A DNA stretch of 64,000 nt from Flavilitoribacter nigricans DSM 23189 = NBRC 102662 (GTDB lineage Bacteria; Bacteroidota; Bacteroidia; Chitinophagales; Saprospiraceae): assembly GCF_002646595.1 (NCBI RefSeq), contig NZ_PDUD01000004.1:124001-188000 (forward strand), written 5' to 3'. A program made the translations under genes and the position numbers. Below, piece by piece: positions 46,833 to 55,839 of this stretch. Within the stretch, counting starts at the first letter, position 1. Every line of letters begins with the position of its first letter. Under the pieces are notes generated by a model that worked only from the letters and a program-made list of their open reading frames with translations, did no database searches and was not told the origin of the DNA.

Positions 46833-48494
46833 ATGGATCAGAAGCATGAAAACAATTCTATCGGTGCGAAGGTATGGTTGCCTCTTGCCTTTGCACTGGT
46901 ATTGATCGGGGGTATGTTTATCGGTATGCAATTGCAATCTGCGGCTCCGCCAATGGTCGTGGAGCGCGGCAATCTGGCCGGTAACAGCGTGGGACAGGGC
47001 AAGATCGAAGAGCTCATCCGGTACATCGAGGCCAAGTATGTGGACGAAGTGGACCGCGACAAACTGATCCAGGAAGCCATTGATGAAGTACTTAGTAAGC
47101 TGGACCCGCACTCCACCTATTTCACCGCCGAGGAACTCCAGGAGGCAACCGAACAACTGGAAGGCAGTTTTGACGGCATCGGAGTGGAATTCATGGTTGT
47201 GGACGATACCATTGTGATCGTCAGTCCGCTGGCCGGCGGCCCGTCCGAAGCGGTCGGTATCCTGGCCGGAGATAAGATCATCTCGGTGGAGGATTCCATC
47301 ATCGCCGGTTTGGAACTGACCAATCGCGACATTGTCAACTTCCTGCGCGGAGAACGGGGCAGCGAAGTGCGTATCGGCGTCAAAAGAGGCAACGACTCCC
47401 GTATCCGGCATTTCAATATTACCCGCGACAAGATCCCCATGAACAGTGTGGATATCGCCTATATGCTGGACGAAAAGACCGGCTACATCAAAGTCAACCG
47501 TTTCAGTGCCACTACCTACGAAGAATTCATGCAGGGACTGGAAAAACTGGTAGAGAAAGAAGATATGGAAGACCTGGTGATCGACCTCCGGCACAATCCC
47601 GGCGGTTACCTCCAGCAGGCTACCAATATTCTGAGCCAGTTATTTAAGGATAAGGACAAGCTACTGGTCTACACCGAAGGCCGGGCGGTTAGCCGCAACG
47701 ATTACGAATCTTCCGGTCGCGCCTTTTTTGACGTCGACGATATCGTGGTGCTGATCGACGAAGGTTCGGCCAGTGCCAGCGAGATCCTGGCTGGCGCCGT
47801 GCAGGACCACGATCGCGGTATCATCGTCGGCCGGCGTTCTTTCGGCAAAGGCCTGGTACAGGAGCAGTACCGCCTGCGCGACGGATCGGCCCTGCGGCTT
47901 ACCGTTGCCCGCTATTATACTCCTTCCGGCCGTTCGATCCAGAAACCGTACAATGATCTGGACCAATACAATCAGGATGTCATCGCCCGCTATGAGTCCG
48001 GCGAACTGACGGAGGCGGATAAGATGTCTATCCAGGATTCTACGAAATACTATACCGCCGACGGCCACGTCGTGTACGGCGGCGGCGGATTATTTCCCGA
48101 TGTATTCGTACCGATCGACACCAATCTGTTTAGCGACACCTATTTATTGCTGCGCCAGTATATTCCCGAATTTACCTTCGGTTATGTAGAAGATAACAAT
48201 GCGCAGTTCAGCGAATACACCCTGGAAAAATTTGTGGAGCGTTATACCGTGAGCAATGCTTTGTTTGGGGAGTTCATGGACTACGTTCGCACCAAAGGGC
48301 TGAAGGAAGAACTGCCCAATCTGAAAAACGTCAGAAAAGAACTGGACCTGTTGATCAAGGCGCGGATCGCCCGTCAGCTTTTCGGTGATGAAGGCTTCTT
48401 CACCGTACTGAATTCCAACGACGAAATGGTGCGGAAAGCGCTGGAGATCCTGAAAGAGCCGGATCCACTGGTCCTGCTGAAGGACGAAGAATAG
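46833..48494 (+). CDS. S41 family C-terminal processing protease
   Basis: 553 residues. Single N-terminal membrane segment (about 15-33). Domain order: N-terminal helices with SKLDPHSTYF (88-97), PDZ (about 105-195, with GDKIISVEDSII), and the catalytic core. The nucleophile is Ser314 in EGSASASEILAG and the general base Lys339 in RRSFGKGLVQ, the same 25-residue distance as in Prc. The C-terminal extension (from about 400) is longer than in short CtpA forms. It should trim or clear envelope proteins in the periplasm. The start is the first ATG in frame and places the anchor at the N-terminus. It ends 3 bases from the convergent VOC gene. Confidence 0.95.
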   Translation: MDQKHENNSIGAKVWLPLAFALVLIGGMFIGMQLQSAAPPMVVERGNLAGNSVGQGKIEELIRYIEAKYVDEVDRDKLIQEAIDEVLSKLDPHSTYFTAEELQEATEQLEGSFDGIGVEFMVVDDTIVIVSPLAGGPSEAVGILAGDKIISVEDSIIAGLELTNRDIVNFLRGERGSEVRIGVKRGNDSRIRHFNITRDKIPMNSVDIAYMLDEKTGYIKVNRFSATTYEEFMQGLEKLVEKEDMEDLVIDLRHNPGGYLQQATNILSQLFKDKDKLLVYTEGRAVSRNDYESSGRAFFDVDDIVVLIDEGSASASEILAGAVQDHDRGIIVGRRSFGKGLVQEQYRLRDGSALRLTVARYYTPSGRSIQKPYNDLDQYNQDVIARYESGELTEADKMSIQDSTKYYTADGHVVYGGGGLFPDVFVPIDTNLFSDTYLLLRQYIPEFTFGYVEDNNAQFSEYTLEKFVERYTVSNALFGEFMDYVRTKGLKEELPNLKNVRKELDLLIKARIARQLFGDEGFFTVLNSNDEMVRKALEILKEPDPLVLLKDEE

Positions 48495-48497
48495 TTA

Positions 48498-48914
48498 TCA
48501 GCCCGGGAGATTTCCGGGATTGGACTTACTCGGTTCCAGCAGATCCCAGAGGTTGCCGTAGAGGTCTGCAAAAACGGCAACCTTTCCGTAGGGCTCCACT
48601 TTCGGCGGGCGTACAAAATGTATACCTTTTGCCCGCATGGCCTCGTAATCCCTCTCGAAATTATCGGTAAATAAAAATAGAAATACCCGGCCGCCGGATT
48701 GACGGCCGATCGCCTCTTCCTGTTCGGCATTGGCCGCTCTGGCCAGCAGCAGGCAACATTCTCCGGCTCCGGGCGGAGCTACCAGCACCCACCTCTTTTC
48801 CTCATCGATCCGGGTATCCTCGATCAGCCGGAAGTTGAGCTTTTCCGTGTAGAAGGCAATGGCTTCATCGTAATCTTTTACGACCAGGGCGATGTGGGCG
48901 ATGTGTTGGTGCAT
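48498..48914 (-). CDS. VOC family protein (glyoxalase/dioxygenase fold)
   Basis: 138 residues, one vicinal-oxygen-chelate unit pair: HIAHIALVVKDYDEAIAFYTEKLNF at the start, RWVLVAPPGAGECCLLL, FLFTDNFERDYEAMRAKGI, and AVFADLYGNLWDLLEP at the end. The metal-site positions His (HIAHIA) and Glu (LLEP) are present. Probably a lyase, dioxygenase or antibiotic-binding protein; the family is too diverse to choose. Possibly cotranscribed with the threonine-synthase-like gene upstream (45-bp gap, same strand). Confidence 0.9.
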   Translation of the reverse strand: MHQHIAHIALVVKDYDEAIAFYTEKLNFRLIEDTRIDEEKRWVLVAPPGAGECCLLLARAANAEQEEAIGRQSGGRVFLFLFTDNFERDYEAMRAKGIHFVRPPKVEPYGKVAVFADLYGNLWDLLEPSKSNPGNLPG

Positions 48915-48959
48915 GGGGGGATGGTTGACGGTCGAGGGTTGACGGTTGATGGTCGATGG

Positions 48960-50009
48960 TTAACGCCGGCTGGTAAGCAGGATCACGAAGCGATCGTTCT
49001 GTACCATTTCCGGTTTGGGAGGCTCGACAAAGGCCGCCAAACCGGCGGTAGAAGCCGGAAGTACGTTGAGCCCCTCCCGTTCCTTTAGTAATTTAGCGAG
49101 ATCGAGCATGCGCTTATCCGTCACATTGCGGGCCCATCCCTCACTGTTCCGGATGGCGTCAAAGGTGATATCTCCGTCGAAAGAGTGCCAGTTGATCAGC
49201 GGTTCGTTGATGATCGTTTCGTGGATGTCATCCGGTGGCAGGTCTTCGTAATTGGATTTCCCGTTCAGGAGGGACATCACGATCGGATTCTTCTTATTGG
49301 CGGAACCGGCAACGATGCGCGGGATCCGGCTGGTTTTTCCGCGGCGGTACAGACTGACAAAACCCTTATAGATGCCGGTGAGTACGGTGCCGTTGGAAAC
49401 CGGTGCCGCGACCACTTTGGGAGCGTCGCGCAATTCATCGTAGATCTCGAAGGCGATCTCCCCGTAGGCCCGGAGTTGCAGTGGCGTGTTTTCCCCGCCC
49501 GGGTTGGCATCGTACCATTCGTTTTTCGCGGCGAGTTTTTGCGAGGCCTCAACGGTGGTTTCGTAGTCCCCTTCAATGCGGGCGATGGTCGCTCCCAGTT
49601 TTTCCATTTCCTCCACGCGTTTGGAGTGGTAGGCCGATGGAATAAAGATCCGGCATTCCAGGCCGGCGTATTTGGCCGCCAGCGCGCAGGCCACGCCGTA
49701 ATTTCCACAGGTAGCCAGGGAGAGTACATCAAATCCGCGGCGGATGGCGTCCCGACACTGGGCAAAAGCGATCCGGTCTTTCTGGGTACCGGTCGGATTG
49801 CCACCTTCAAATTTGAGGAACATCTGCCGGATGTTGAATTCCCGTTCCAGATTGCGGGCCCGGATCAGCGGAGTATCTCCGACCTCCATATCGGTGAGGA
49901 AGTCGTAAGCTTCCAGCCGATCCTCCAGGCGGTTACTTTTGTCCAACAGTTGTCGATATTCCTGTTCCAGCTCCGTATTAAAGCCGTATGATGATGCGTT
50001 AGATGGCAT
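48960..50009 (-). CDS. Threonine-synthase-like PLP enzyme (fold type II)
   Basis: 349 residues from the ATG at 50009; the open frame continues upstream without family features. The PLP lysine is K77 in GGNPTGTQKDRIA, with the phosphate-cup pattern ATCGNYGVA following (about 97-105) and a later VSNGTVLTGIYKGF loop. This is the threonine-synthase/cysteate-synthase branch: O-phosphohomoserine to threonine, or a related beta/gamma-replacement. The pair ASTAGLAAF near the end fits the branch. No other threonine genes (thrA, thrB) are in the window, so a specialised role is possible. Confidence 0.8.
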   Translation of the reverse strand: MPSNASSYGFNTELEQEYRQLLDKSNRLEDRLEAYDFLTDMEVGDTPLIRARNLEREFNIRQMFLKFEGGNPTGTQKDRIAFAQCRDAIRRGFDVLSLATCGNYGVACALAAKYAGLECRIFIPSAYHSKRVEEMEKLGATIARIEGDYETTVEASQKLAAKNEWYDANPGGENTPLQLRAYGEIAFEIYDELRDAPKVVAAPVSNGTVLTGIYKGFVSLYRRGKTSRIPRIVAGSANKKNPIVMSLLNGKSNYEDLPPDDIHETIINEPLINWHSFDGDITFDAIRNSEGWARNVTDKRMLDLAKLLKEREGLNVLPASTAGLAAFVEPPKPEMVQNDRFVILLTSRR

Positions 50010-50173
50010 GAGTGATTGATTATGGAGGACCGAAACTAGGTATTTTACCCGGTTCATCGCCAATTTTTTCCCGTTCAGTCGCATTTTTTTTGCGTGTGGG
50101 TACACTTGGGTTTATACTGTAGGGCTACTTTTTCCGGTAGCATCAGTGGAATCGATTGGCTGAAAGCTCGATT

Positions 50174-50737
50174 ATGGAACAACTACGCATTTGTCTGGGG
50201 ATCCTGGCCTGGCTGGTTTTTGGAAATACGGTTTCCGGACAATCTCATTTTATCGCCAGGGACGGTATGATCCATTTCAAATCGGATGCTCCGCTGGAGC
50301 TGATCGAAGCCAGGTCGGAGCACCTGAGCGGAGTGTTGCAGCCGGAAAGTGATGGATTTGCCTTTTCGGTAGATATCCGCTCCTTTCAGGGATTCAACAG
50401 CCCGCTGCAGCGCGAACATTTCAACGAAAATTATCTGGAAAGCCGGCGATTTCCCCGGGCTACTTTTACGGGGAAGATCATTGAGGATATTGACTTCTCC
50501 GAACCGGGAAGCTACGAGGTGCGGGCCAAGGGGCAACTGGAGGTACACGGTGTCCGGCAGGAACGCATTATCAAAGGCCGGTTGGATATCGGGAAGGACG
50601 GTATCCGGATCTCGGCTGCGTTCTCAGTACTGCTGGAAGACCATCAGATCAGTATCCCCCAGATCGTTTATCAGAAGATCGCCGAGGAAATACTGGTGGA
50701 CCTGAACATAAACCTCCGCCCCCTGGAGGCAAAATAA
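50174..50737 (+). CDS. YceI family periplasmic protein (first copy)
   Basis: 187 residues from the ATG at 50174. Signal peptide (about 1-23, ending VSGQ), then the YceI lipocalin-like barrel: FIARDGMIHFKSDAPLE, FSVDIRSFQGFNSPLQREHFNENYLESRRFPRATF (here FNENYLE is the family signature), VRAKGQLEVHGV and a final LNINLRP. YceI barrels bind isoprenoid or fatty ligands such as quinones in the periplasm. A second, related copy is at 55840-56394. First gene of a plus-strand run that also carries a sensor pair, a haem lipoprotein and a barrel. Confidence 0.9.
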   Translation: MEQLRICLGILAWLVFGNTVSGQSHFIARDGMIHFKSDAPLELIEARSEHLSGVLQPESDGFAFSVDIRSFQGFNSPLQREHFNENYLESRRFPRATFTGKIIEDIDFSEPGSYEVRAKGQLEVHGVRQERIIKGRLDIGKDGIRISAAFSVLLEDHQISIPQIVYQKIAEEILVDLNINLRPLEAK

Positions 50738-50809
50738 ATGCCCCATTGTTTATCCGCTGTGAAAAAACAACGATCTTCACTGTACACAGAGCCATAACCG
50801 ACCAGTAGA

Positions 50810-53689
50810 TTGACGCGGAACCTTCAAATAGTATACCTGATCGGCTGCCTTTTTCCCCTGGTACTTACCGCCCAGCAGCCATTCTTCCGGGAGCATGACG
50901 TTCCGGAAGAGCTCGAAGGTACGGCCATTCGTCATCTGTACCAGTCGGACGGTCATTTCCTTTGGCTCGGCACGGACGATGGGCTGGTGCTGTTCGATGG
51001 CCACCGTTACCAGCGGATCCTCCGGACGGACAGTCTGGCCGACAATCGTGTGAGCAGCCTCTACCGGGATCAGAACGACCGGCTTTGGGTGGGATACCGG
51101 GATGGAGGCATTTTTCATCACGATCAGTTTCATCAGTTACAGATCTGGGAACCGGAAGAGGGTTGGCCCCGGGCCCCCGTAACCGCCTTTGCGGAAGACA
51201 GAGCCGGCAATATCTGGCTGGCTACCTACGGGGAAGGCCTGTATTACTGGACTGGCAAACGCCTCTACAATTTCGCTACGGATGACGGTCTTTCCGGCAA
51301 CGAAGTCTACACGATCAGCAGTGATCAACGCGGACGGATCTGGGCGGCTACGGATGGTGGAATAAGTATCTGCCACCTGGAAAACGGCCAAAAAAAGGTG
51401 GCCGTGCTGGGGCGGGATGCCGGATTGCCCGATGAGATCGTACGGGTGATCGAACCGGATGAAAGCGGAAATTGCTGGGTGGGCACCTACGAAAAAGGTT
51501 TCGGCTACGTTTCCGGTACCGAAGGGCGCGTACTGTTCTGGATAGCGGAATGGGACCATGGTGTGATCACCGCTCTGGAAATGAGTAGCCCGGATGAACT
51601 GTGGCTCGGTACGGAGAAATCCGGCGTTTTTCGGTATGCTCCCGGAAGTGGGAAACTATCCGAATGCAGCCCGGATCATTTCCGGAATGCCCGGATCAAC
51701 GAGCTCCACCGGGATGCCGAAGGGAATATCTGGGTCGTAAAGAATAATCATGAACTCTTATCCGCGAGCCTGCTCTTCGAATTTATTGATGGTGGTATCC
51801 GGGAGGTCCAGAGTCTACTGGTGGACGGAGACGGCCACTTGTGGGCGGGCACCCAGAACGGGCTGTTCTTACGGGAGACTATGCCATCCGGCCGGGATAC
51901 TTTCCGGCTGGTGCAGCCCGGGAATTTCTTATCGCTTTTTCAGGATCACTACCGGAATATCTGGGCCGGTACTTTCGGCGCGGGAGTTTTTATCTTCAAA
52001 CCCGGAGGGGGTACACCGCAACTTCTTTCGGAGGCGGACGGACTGACGAACGGCAGCATCCTTTCCATCGACGGTTACGGAAATAAGGTTTGGCTCGCTA
52101 CGCTGGGAGGGGTTACCGAGTTGAGTTTTACCATGGATCCCGCCCTGCCCGGCGCCGTCAGTTTGCAGAATTACCGGCATGAGGACGGTTTGGGGACCAA
52201 TTTTATTTATAAAGTTTACGTAGATAGTCGGCGGCGGGTATGGTTCGGTACGGATGGGGAAGGACTGAGCCTGCTGGACCAGGGAACGTTCCGGAACATT
52301 TCCGAAACGGATAGCCTGGAGATCCGTTCCGTATATTCAATAACGGAGGATCACGATCACAACATCTGGTTCAGTACGCCCAAGGAAGGCATCTTTCGGT
52401 TCGACGGGAAAATGGCTACCCGGTTCGAGCGGTCCAGAGGTTTACGGGAAAGGAGTATCGTCGGGCTGGCCACCGATTATAAAAATCAGCTCTTGTTGAT
52501 CCATCCGTCCGGTATTGATCTTTTCAATCCGCAGGAAGAACGACTGATCCATTACGATGATGAGGTTGGGATCGGTGATATTCAGCCGAATCTGAATGCC
52601 TTTTTTCAGGATGAGGAGGGCAGCATCTGGATCGGGACCCAAAGCGGCATTATTCGCTACGCGGGAAAACTTCCGGTGCAACAGATCATGCCCGAAGTGC
52701 AATTGACTGGCGTTTCGGTTGATCTGCAGCCGGTCAACTTCACACAGACGAGCGAATTCCCCCACCATAAGAATAACCTGATCTTCGATTATTCCGGTCT
52801 GTGGTATTCCAATCCGGAAGCCGTGCGGTACCGCTATAAACTGGACGGATACAATCCCGACTGGATCGTGTCCCGGGACCAGCGTGCGGTGTATTCCCAG
52901 CTTCCGCCCGGAGATTATACCTTTCGCCTGTCGGCTTCGGATAACGATCTGTTTTTTCCCGAACCCCAGGTTGTTTACCAGTTTCGGATCAATCTGCCCT
53001 TTTGGAATTCGCCCTGGTTTGCGATCCTCGTGGCCCTGGTGTCCATCGGGTCGATCTATATGATCATGCGTACACGGGAGGAACGGCTGCACCGGCAGTC
53101 GGTGATGCGGCGGGAGAAACTCGTCCATCAGTTTGAGTTGTTGAAAAGCCAGATCAATCCGCATTTTCTGTTCAACAATTTCAATACCCTCATTACCCTG
53201 ATCGAAGAGGATCCGCCTGCGGCTGTCAATTATGTAGAGCGCCTCGCGGATTTTTACCGCAGTATCCTGCAATACCGGGAGAGCCCGGTGGTCAGTCTGG
53301 AAGAGGAACTTGGTCTGCTCCGGAACTACACCGCGCTCCTGCGGGAAAGATTTGCCGACAACCTACAGATCCGGATCTGCGATCAGCTGCGTTCGGGATA
53401 TATCATCCCCCTGACCTTGCAACTGCTGGTGGAAAATGCGATCAAGCACAATGTAGTAGGGCGGGATCAACCCCTGACGATCCGGATCTCCGAGGCCCGC
53501 CCCGGATACGTGGTGGTGACCAACAACCTGCAGGAGAAATGGACACCGGAGCCCTCTACCGGCTTCGGGCTGGAAAGTATCAGTAAACGCTACGCGCTGT
53601 TGACCGATAAAAAAGTACAATTGGAAAAAAACGATAAAGAATTTTCGGTAAGTATTCCCTTGCTCGATCTGATGCAAAAACTAAAATAA
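50810..53689 (+). CDS. Propeller sensor histidine kinase, LytS type (second)
   Basis: 959 residues. Start TTG at 50810 is forced: an in-frame TAA lies at 50795 and no ATG or GTG comes in between. Signal peptide (1-21, ending LTAQ), propeller blades with LWLGTDDGL, IWAAT and VWFGTDGEGL type motifs to about 620, Y_Y_Y domain (about 645-730, SQLPPGDYTFRLSASDND), membrane segment (735-753), His_kinase with H785 in SQINPHFLFNNFNT and ATPase with N876 in LLVENAIKHN. The G box is reduced (STGFGLESI). The LytTR regulator follows after 135 bp. Senses a periplasmic cue; the placement suggests control of the YceI/haem/barrel genes around it. Confidence 0.92.
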   Translation: MTRNLQIVYLIGCLFPLVLTAQQPFFREHDVPEELEGTAIRHLYQSDGHFLWLGTDDGLVLFDGHRYQRILRTDSLADNRVSSLYRDQNDRLWVGYRDGGIFHHDQFHQLQIWEPEEGWPRAPVTAFAEDRAGNIWLATYGEGLYYWTGKRLYNFATDDGLSGNEVYTISSDQRGRIWAATDGGISICHLENGQKKVAVLGRDAGLPDEIVRVIEPDESGNCWVGTYEKGFGYVSGTEGRVLFWIAEWDHGVITALEMSSPDELWLGTEKSGVFRYAPGSGKLSECSPDHFRNARINELHRDAEGNIWVVKNNHELLSASLLFEFIDGGIREVQSLLVDGDGHLWAGTQNGLFLRETMPSGRDTFRLVQPGNFLSLFQDHYRNIWAGTFGAGVFIFKPGGGTPQLLSEADGLTNGSILSIDGYGNKVWLATLGGVTELSFTMDPALPGAVSLQNYRHEDGLGTNFIYKVYVDSRRRVWFGTDGEGLSLLDQGTFRNISETDSLEIRSVYSITEDHDHNIWFSTPKEGIFRFDGKMATRFERSRGLRERSIVGLATDYKNQLLLIHPSGIDLFNPQEERLIHYDDEVGIGDIQPNLNAFFQDEEGSIWIGTQSGIIRYAGKLPVQQIMPEVQLTGVSVDLQPVNFTQTSEFPHHKNNLIFDYSGLWYSNPEAVRYRYKLDGYNPDWIVSRDQRAVYSQLPPGDYTFRLSASDNDLFFPEPQVVYQFRINLPFWNSPWFAILVALVSIGSIYMIMRTREERLHRQSVMRREKLVHQFELLKSQINPHFLFNNFNTLITLIEEDPPAAVNYVERLADFYRSILQYRESPVVSLEEELGLLRNYTALLRERFADNLQIRICDQLRSGYIIPLTLQLLVENAIKHNVVGRDQPLTIRISEARPGYVVVTNNLQEKWTPEPSTGFGLESISKRYALLTDKKVQLEKNDKEFSVSIPLLDLMQKLK

Positions 53690-53824
53690 CAATTCGGGCA
53701 ATCCGACCGGAAGAGCGTGCGAAAATGTGCTTCCGGGCCGAAATGATCGCCAATGCCGGAAGCCCGCCCTGCGGAGTGACCGGTCCGGGTTGTGCGAAGC
53801 ACTGACAAAACTGGAACTAAAGGT

Positions 53825-54601
53825 ATGGACAAAGTAATCAAGGTCTGGATCGTTGAGGACGAGCCGGCTGCTGCCCGCCGTTTGAACAAATTGCTCCTGG
53901 CGCTGGGACTGGATATCCAGATACTGGCGCAACTGGACAGTATCGCATCGGTACTGCAACATATGGAGAGCCACACCCTGCCCGATCTCATCTTCCTGGA
54001 TATCCATCTGGCCGATGGCCCCTGCTTTGAAATATTCCGGCATGCGGATATCCGAAAACCCATCATCTTCACCACGGCATACGACCAGTACGCCATTGAG
54101 GCTTTTAAGGTCAATGCCATCGACTATCTGCTCAAACCCATCAAACCGGAATTTTTGCAGCGTGCTCTGGAGAAATTCCAGTTGTACCATCCGGGTACCG
54201 CCATTGATTATCACGCGCTGATCCGGGCCATGCAGCGGGAGCAGCAGAGTTATCGGTTTCTGGTACGCATCGGTCAGCGCATCCGGTTGGTGGACGTTCA
54301 GGATGCCGCTTACTTTTTTACGGAAAACAAAGTCACCTTCGTCGTCACCTGGGATGGTACGCGGCTGCCGCTGGACGTCACGATGGAAAAGCTGGAAGAG
54401 ATCCTGAACGAACGTTTCTTCTTTCGGGTCAACCGGCAGTACATCATCCATTTCCGGGCGATCAGGGAGATGTATGCGTATTCCAAATCCCGTGTAAAAC
54501 TCGATCTGATGCCGTCCTTCTCCAACGAGGATATTATTGTCAGTACCGAACGATCGCCGCATTTTAAGCGCTGGCTGGTGGGTAACAATTCCCTCAGTTG
54601 A
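53825..54601 (+). CDS. LytTR-family response regulator (second)
   Basis: 258 residues from the ATG at 53825. Receiver with E11-D12, phospho-acceptor D59 in LIFLDIHLADG, T84 region FTTAYDQYA and K104 in LLKPIKPE. LytTR domain at about 155-255 (FLVRIGQRIRLVDVQDAAYFF, then FFRVNRQYIIHFRAI). The usual M-P after D59 is replaced by H-L. The 135-bp gap to the kinase contains an inverted pair GCTTCCGG/CCGGAAGC (53729-53736, 53756-53763), so expression of the regulator may be separately tuned. Confidence 0.93.
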   Translation: MDKVIKVWIVEDEPAAARRLNKLLLALGLDIQILAQLDSIASVLQHMESHTLPDLIFLDIHLADGPCFEIFRHADIRKPIIFTTAYDQYAIEAFKVNAIDYLLKPIKPEFLQRALEKFQLYHPGTAIDYHALIRAMQREQQSYRFLVRIGQRIRLVDVQDAAYFFTENKVTFVVTWDGTRLPLDVTMEKLEEILNERFFFRVNRQYIIHFRAIREMYAYSKSRVKLDLMPSFSNEDIIVSTERSPHFKRWLVGNNSLS

Positions 54602-54823
54602 CCGGACGTAAGCCCGCTTCATTTTCCCGTTCGGTCCCCTTTTTTTCCCATTCGGCAAGAATAGGTTCATTTTGCCCGGCAGGGCACCTAAATTTAGTGG
54701 ATTAGCTCAGGTACGTTGCGTGCCTGACGATAGGTGTAACCATCCGCCTTATTGCCCGGTGGCCCATCGCGGTCCTGATACTGGAACAAGCGCGGTTATT
54801 GGACCTGCTCTGGCAGGGAAGGA
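54602..54823. other. 222-bp spacer, no gene
   Basis: Between the LytTR regulator and the haem lipoprotein. No clear promoter or terminator; TTTT runs at about 54635-54650 are not preceded by a good stem. Confidence 0.4.
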
Positions 54824-55213
54824 ATGAAAAATAGGAAAATGAAATACACTTTGCCTAGGTACATGCTGATGATCTTACCGTTCGTACTGCTGTTGCCGGC
54901 CTGTTACTACGATGTGGAGGAGGAACTGTATCCGGACACTGGATGCGCAACCGACAACGTCACCTATTCCGGGACCATCCTGCCGATACTGGAGTCCAAC
55001 TGTTTCATCTGTCACAGTGAGGCTGCCAAAAACGGCAATGTGATCCTGGAAGGATACGATAACCTGAAAGGTCATGTCGACAGTGGACGCCTGTTGGGAG
55101 CCATTCGCCACGAGGCGGGCTTTTCCCCGATGCCGCAAAACCAACCCCAACTGGTGGATTGTGTGATCGAAAAGATCGAAACCTGGATCGAGGACGGTGC
55201 CCCCGATAATTAA
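54824..55213 (+). CDS. Haem-binding lipoprotein (CxxCH)
   Basis: 129 residues. Lipoprotein signal with lipobox LLPAC (Cys27). The mature part has VTYSGTILPILESNCFICHS: haem site C60-x-x-C63-H64, then GAIRHEAGFSPMPQ with a candidate methionine ligand, and C-terminal IEKIETWIEDGAPDN, the usual end of single-haem domains that occur in planctomycete-type and Bacteroidota surface cytochromes. It should sit in the envelope and carry one haem c. Start ATG 54824, or 54839. The downstream OB-fold gene follows after 65 bp. Confidence 0.85.
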   Translation: MKNRKMKYTLPRYMLMILPFVLLLPACYYDVEEELYPDTGCATDNVTYSGTILPILESNCFICHSEAAKNGNVILEGYDNLKGHVDSGRLLGAIRHEAGFSPMPQNQPQLVDCVIEKIETWIEDGAPDN

Positions 55214-55278
55214 CCGGACGGGTATAGTCTCCGGCCCCAGATCTGAACTGTCCATCATCCATCACTAAAATCCGCCTT

Positions 55279-55689
55279 ATGAAAAAGATTTTGCTGTTTT
55301 CGTTACCCGTCCTGTTGATCGGCCTTACGGCTGCCTACTTCCTGTACAATAAGCCCCACCAAAAGATGGAAAATGCCGATGTGGATATGACGGTCTCCGC
55401 TTTTGATCTTTTCGTGGAATTTGACCAGAACGAAGCAAAAGCCAACGAAAAATATCTGGAGAAGATACTCCTGGTTGAAGGTAAGATCACGGACGTATCC
55501 ACCAATGAGGAAGGACATGTGAGCCTCACCCTAAAAAGTAGCAGCGATATGTTCGGAGTCATATGCCAGATGGATCAGCTGACGGAACACGAGCGTACTG
55601 ATTTCACGGTCGGAGAAACCGTCACGCTAAAAGGCATTTGCACCGGTATGCTGATGGATGTGGTACTGGTGCGCTGTGTGGAAGTTTAA
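55279..55689 (+). CDS. Exported OB-fold (tRNA_anti-like) protein
   Basis: 136 residues. Membrane anchor or signal at about 4-22, then a small domain with FDQNEAKANEKYLEKILLVEG, KITDVSTNEEGHVSLTLKS, and VGETVTLKGICTGMLMDVVLV, the signature of the tRNA_anti-like OB-fold family. In Bacteroidota this family is exported and of unknown function; no nucleic-acid role is implied. A single CTGM/RC pair of cysteines near the end (residues about 123 and 133) could form a disulfide. Same strand and close spacing as its neighbours. Confidence 0.85.
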   Translation: MKKILLFSLPVLLIGLTAAYFLYNKPHQKMENADVDMTVSAFDLFVEFDQNEAKANEKYLEKILLVEGKITDVSTNEEGHVSLTLKSSSDMFGVICQMDQLTEHERTDFTVGETVTLKGICTGMLMDVVLVRCVEV

Positions 55690-55830
55690 ACGTGTTAAGG
55701 TGTTGATGTGCTAATGTGCTAAGGTGGAAATGTGTTAATGTTCAGCTCCAAACCCACATACTTTCACATTCACACATTCACACATTCACACGTTTCCACA
55801 TTCACACGTTTCCACATTTCCATTTAAAAA
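55690..55830. repeat. Low-complexity short-repeat spacer with self-complementary halves
   Basis: The left half repeats variants of TGTTAAGG/TGCTAATG; the right half repeats CACATTCA and CGTTTCCA. AGGTGGAAATGTG on the left is complementary to the CACATTTCCA-type copies on the right, so an RNA hairpin is possible between the OB-fold and YceI genes. The repeats are imperfect and show no coding frame. Confidence 0.6.
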
Positions 55831-55839
55831 CAATAACCA

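Noticed and set aside
48916-48962. Short GGTTGACGGT-type tandem units
   Set aside because: Too short and imperfect to be more than a chance low-complexity spacer before the VOC gene.
53681-54670. 329-codon open frame on the minus strand
   Set aside because: Antisense of the LytTR regulator at 53825-54601; no motifs.
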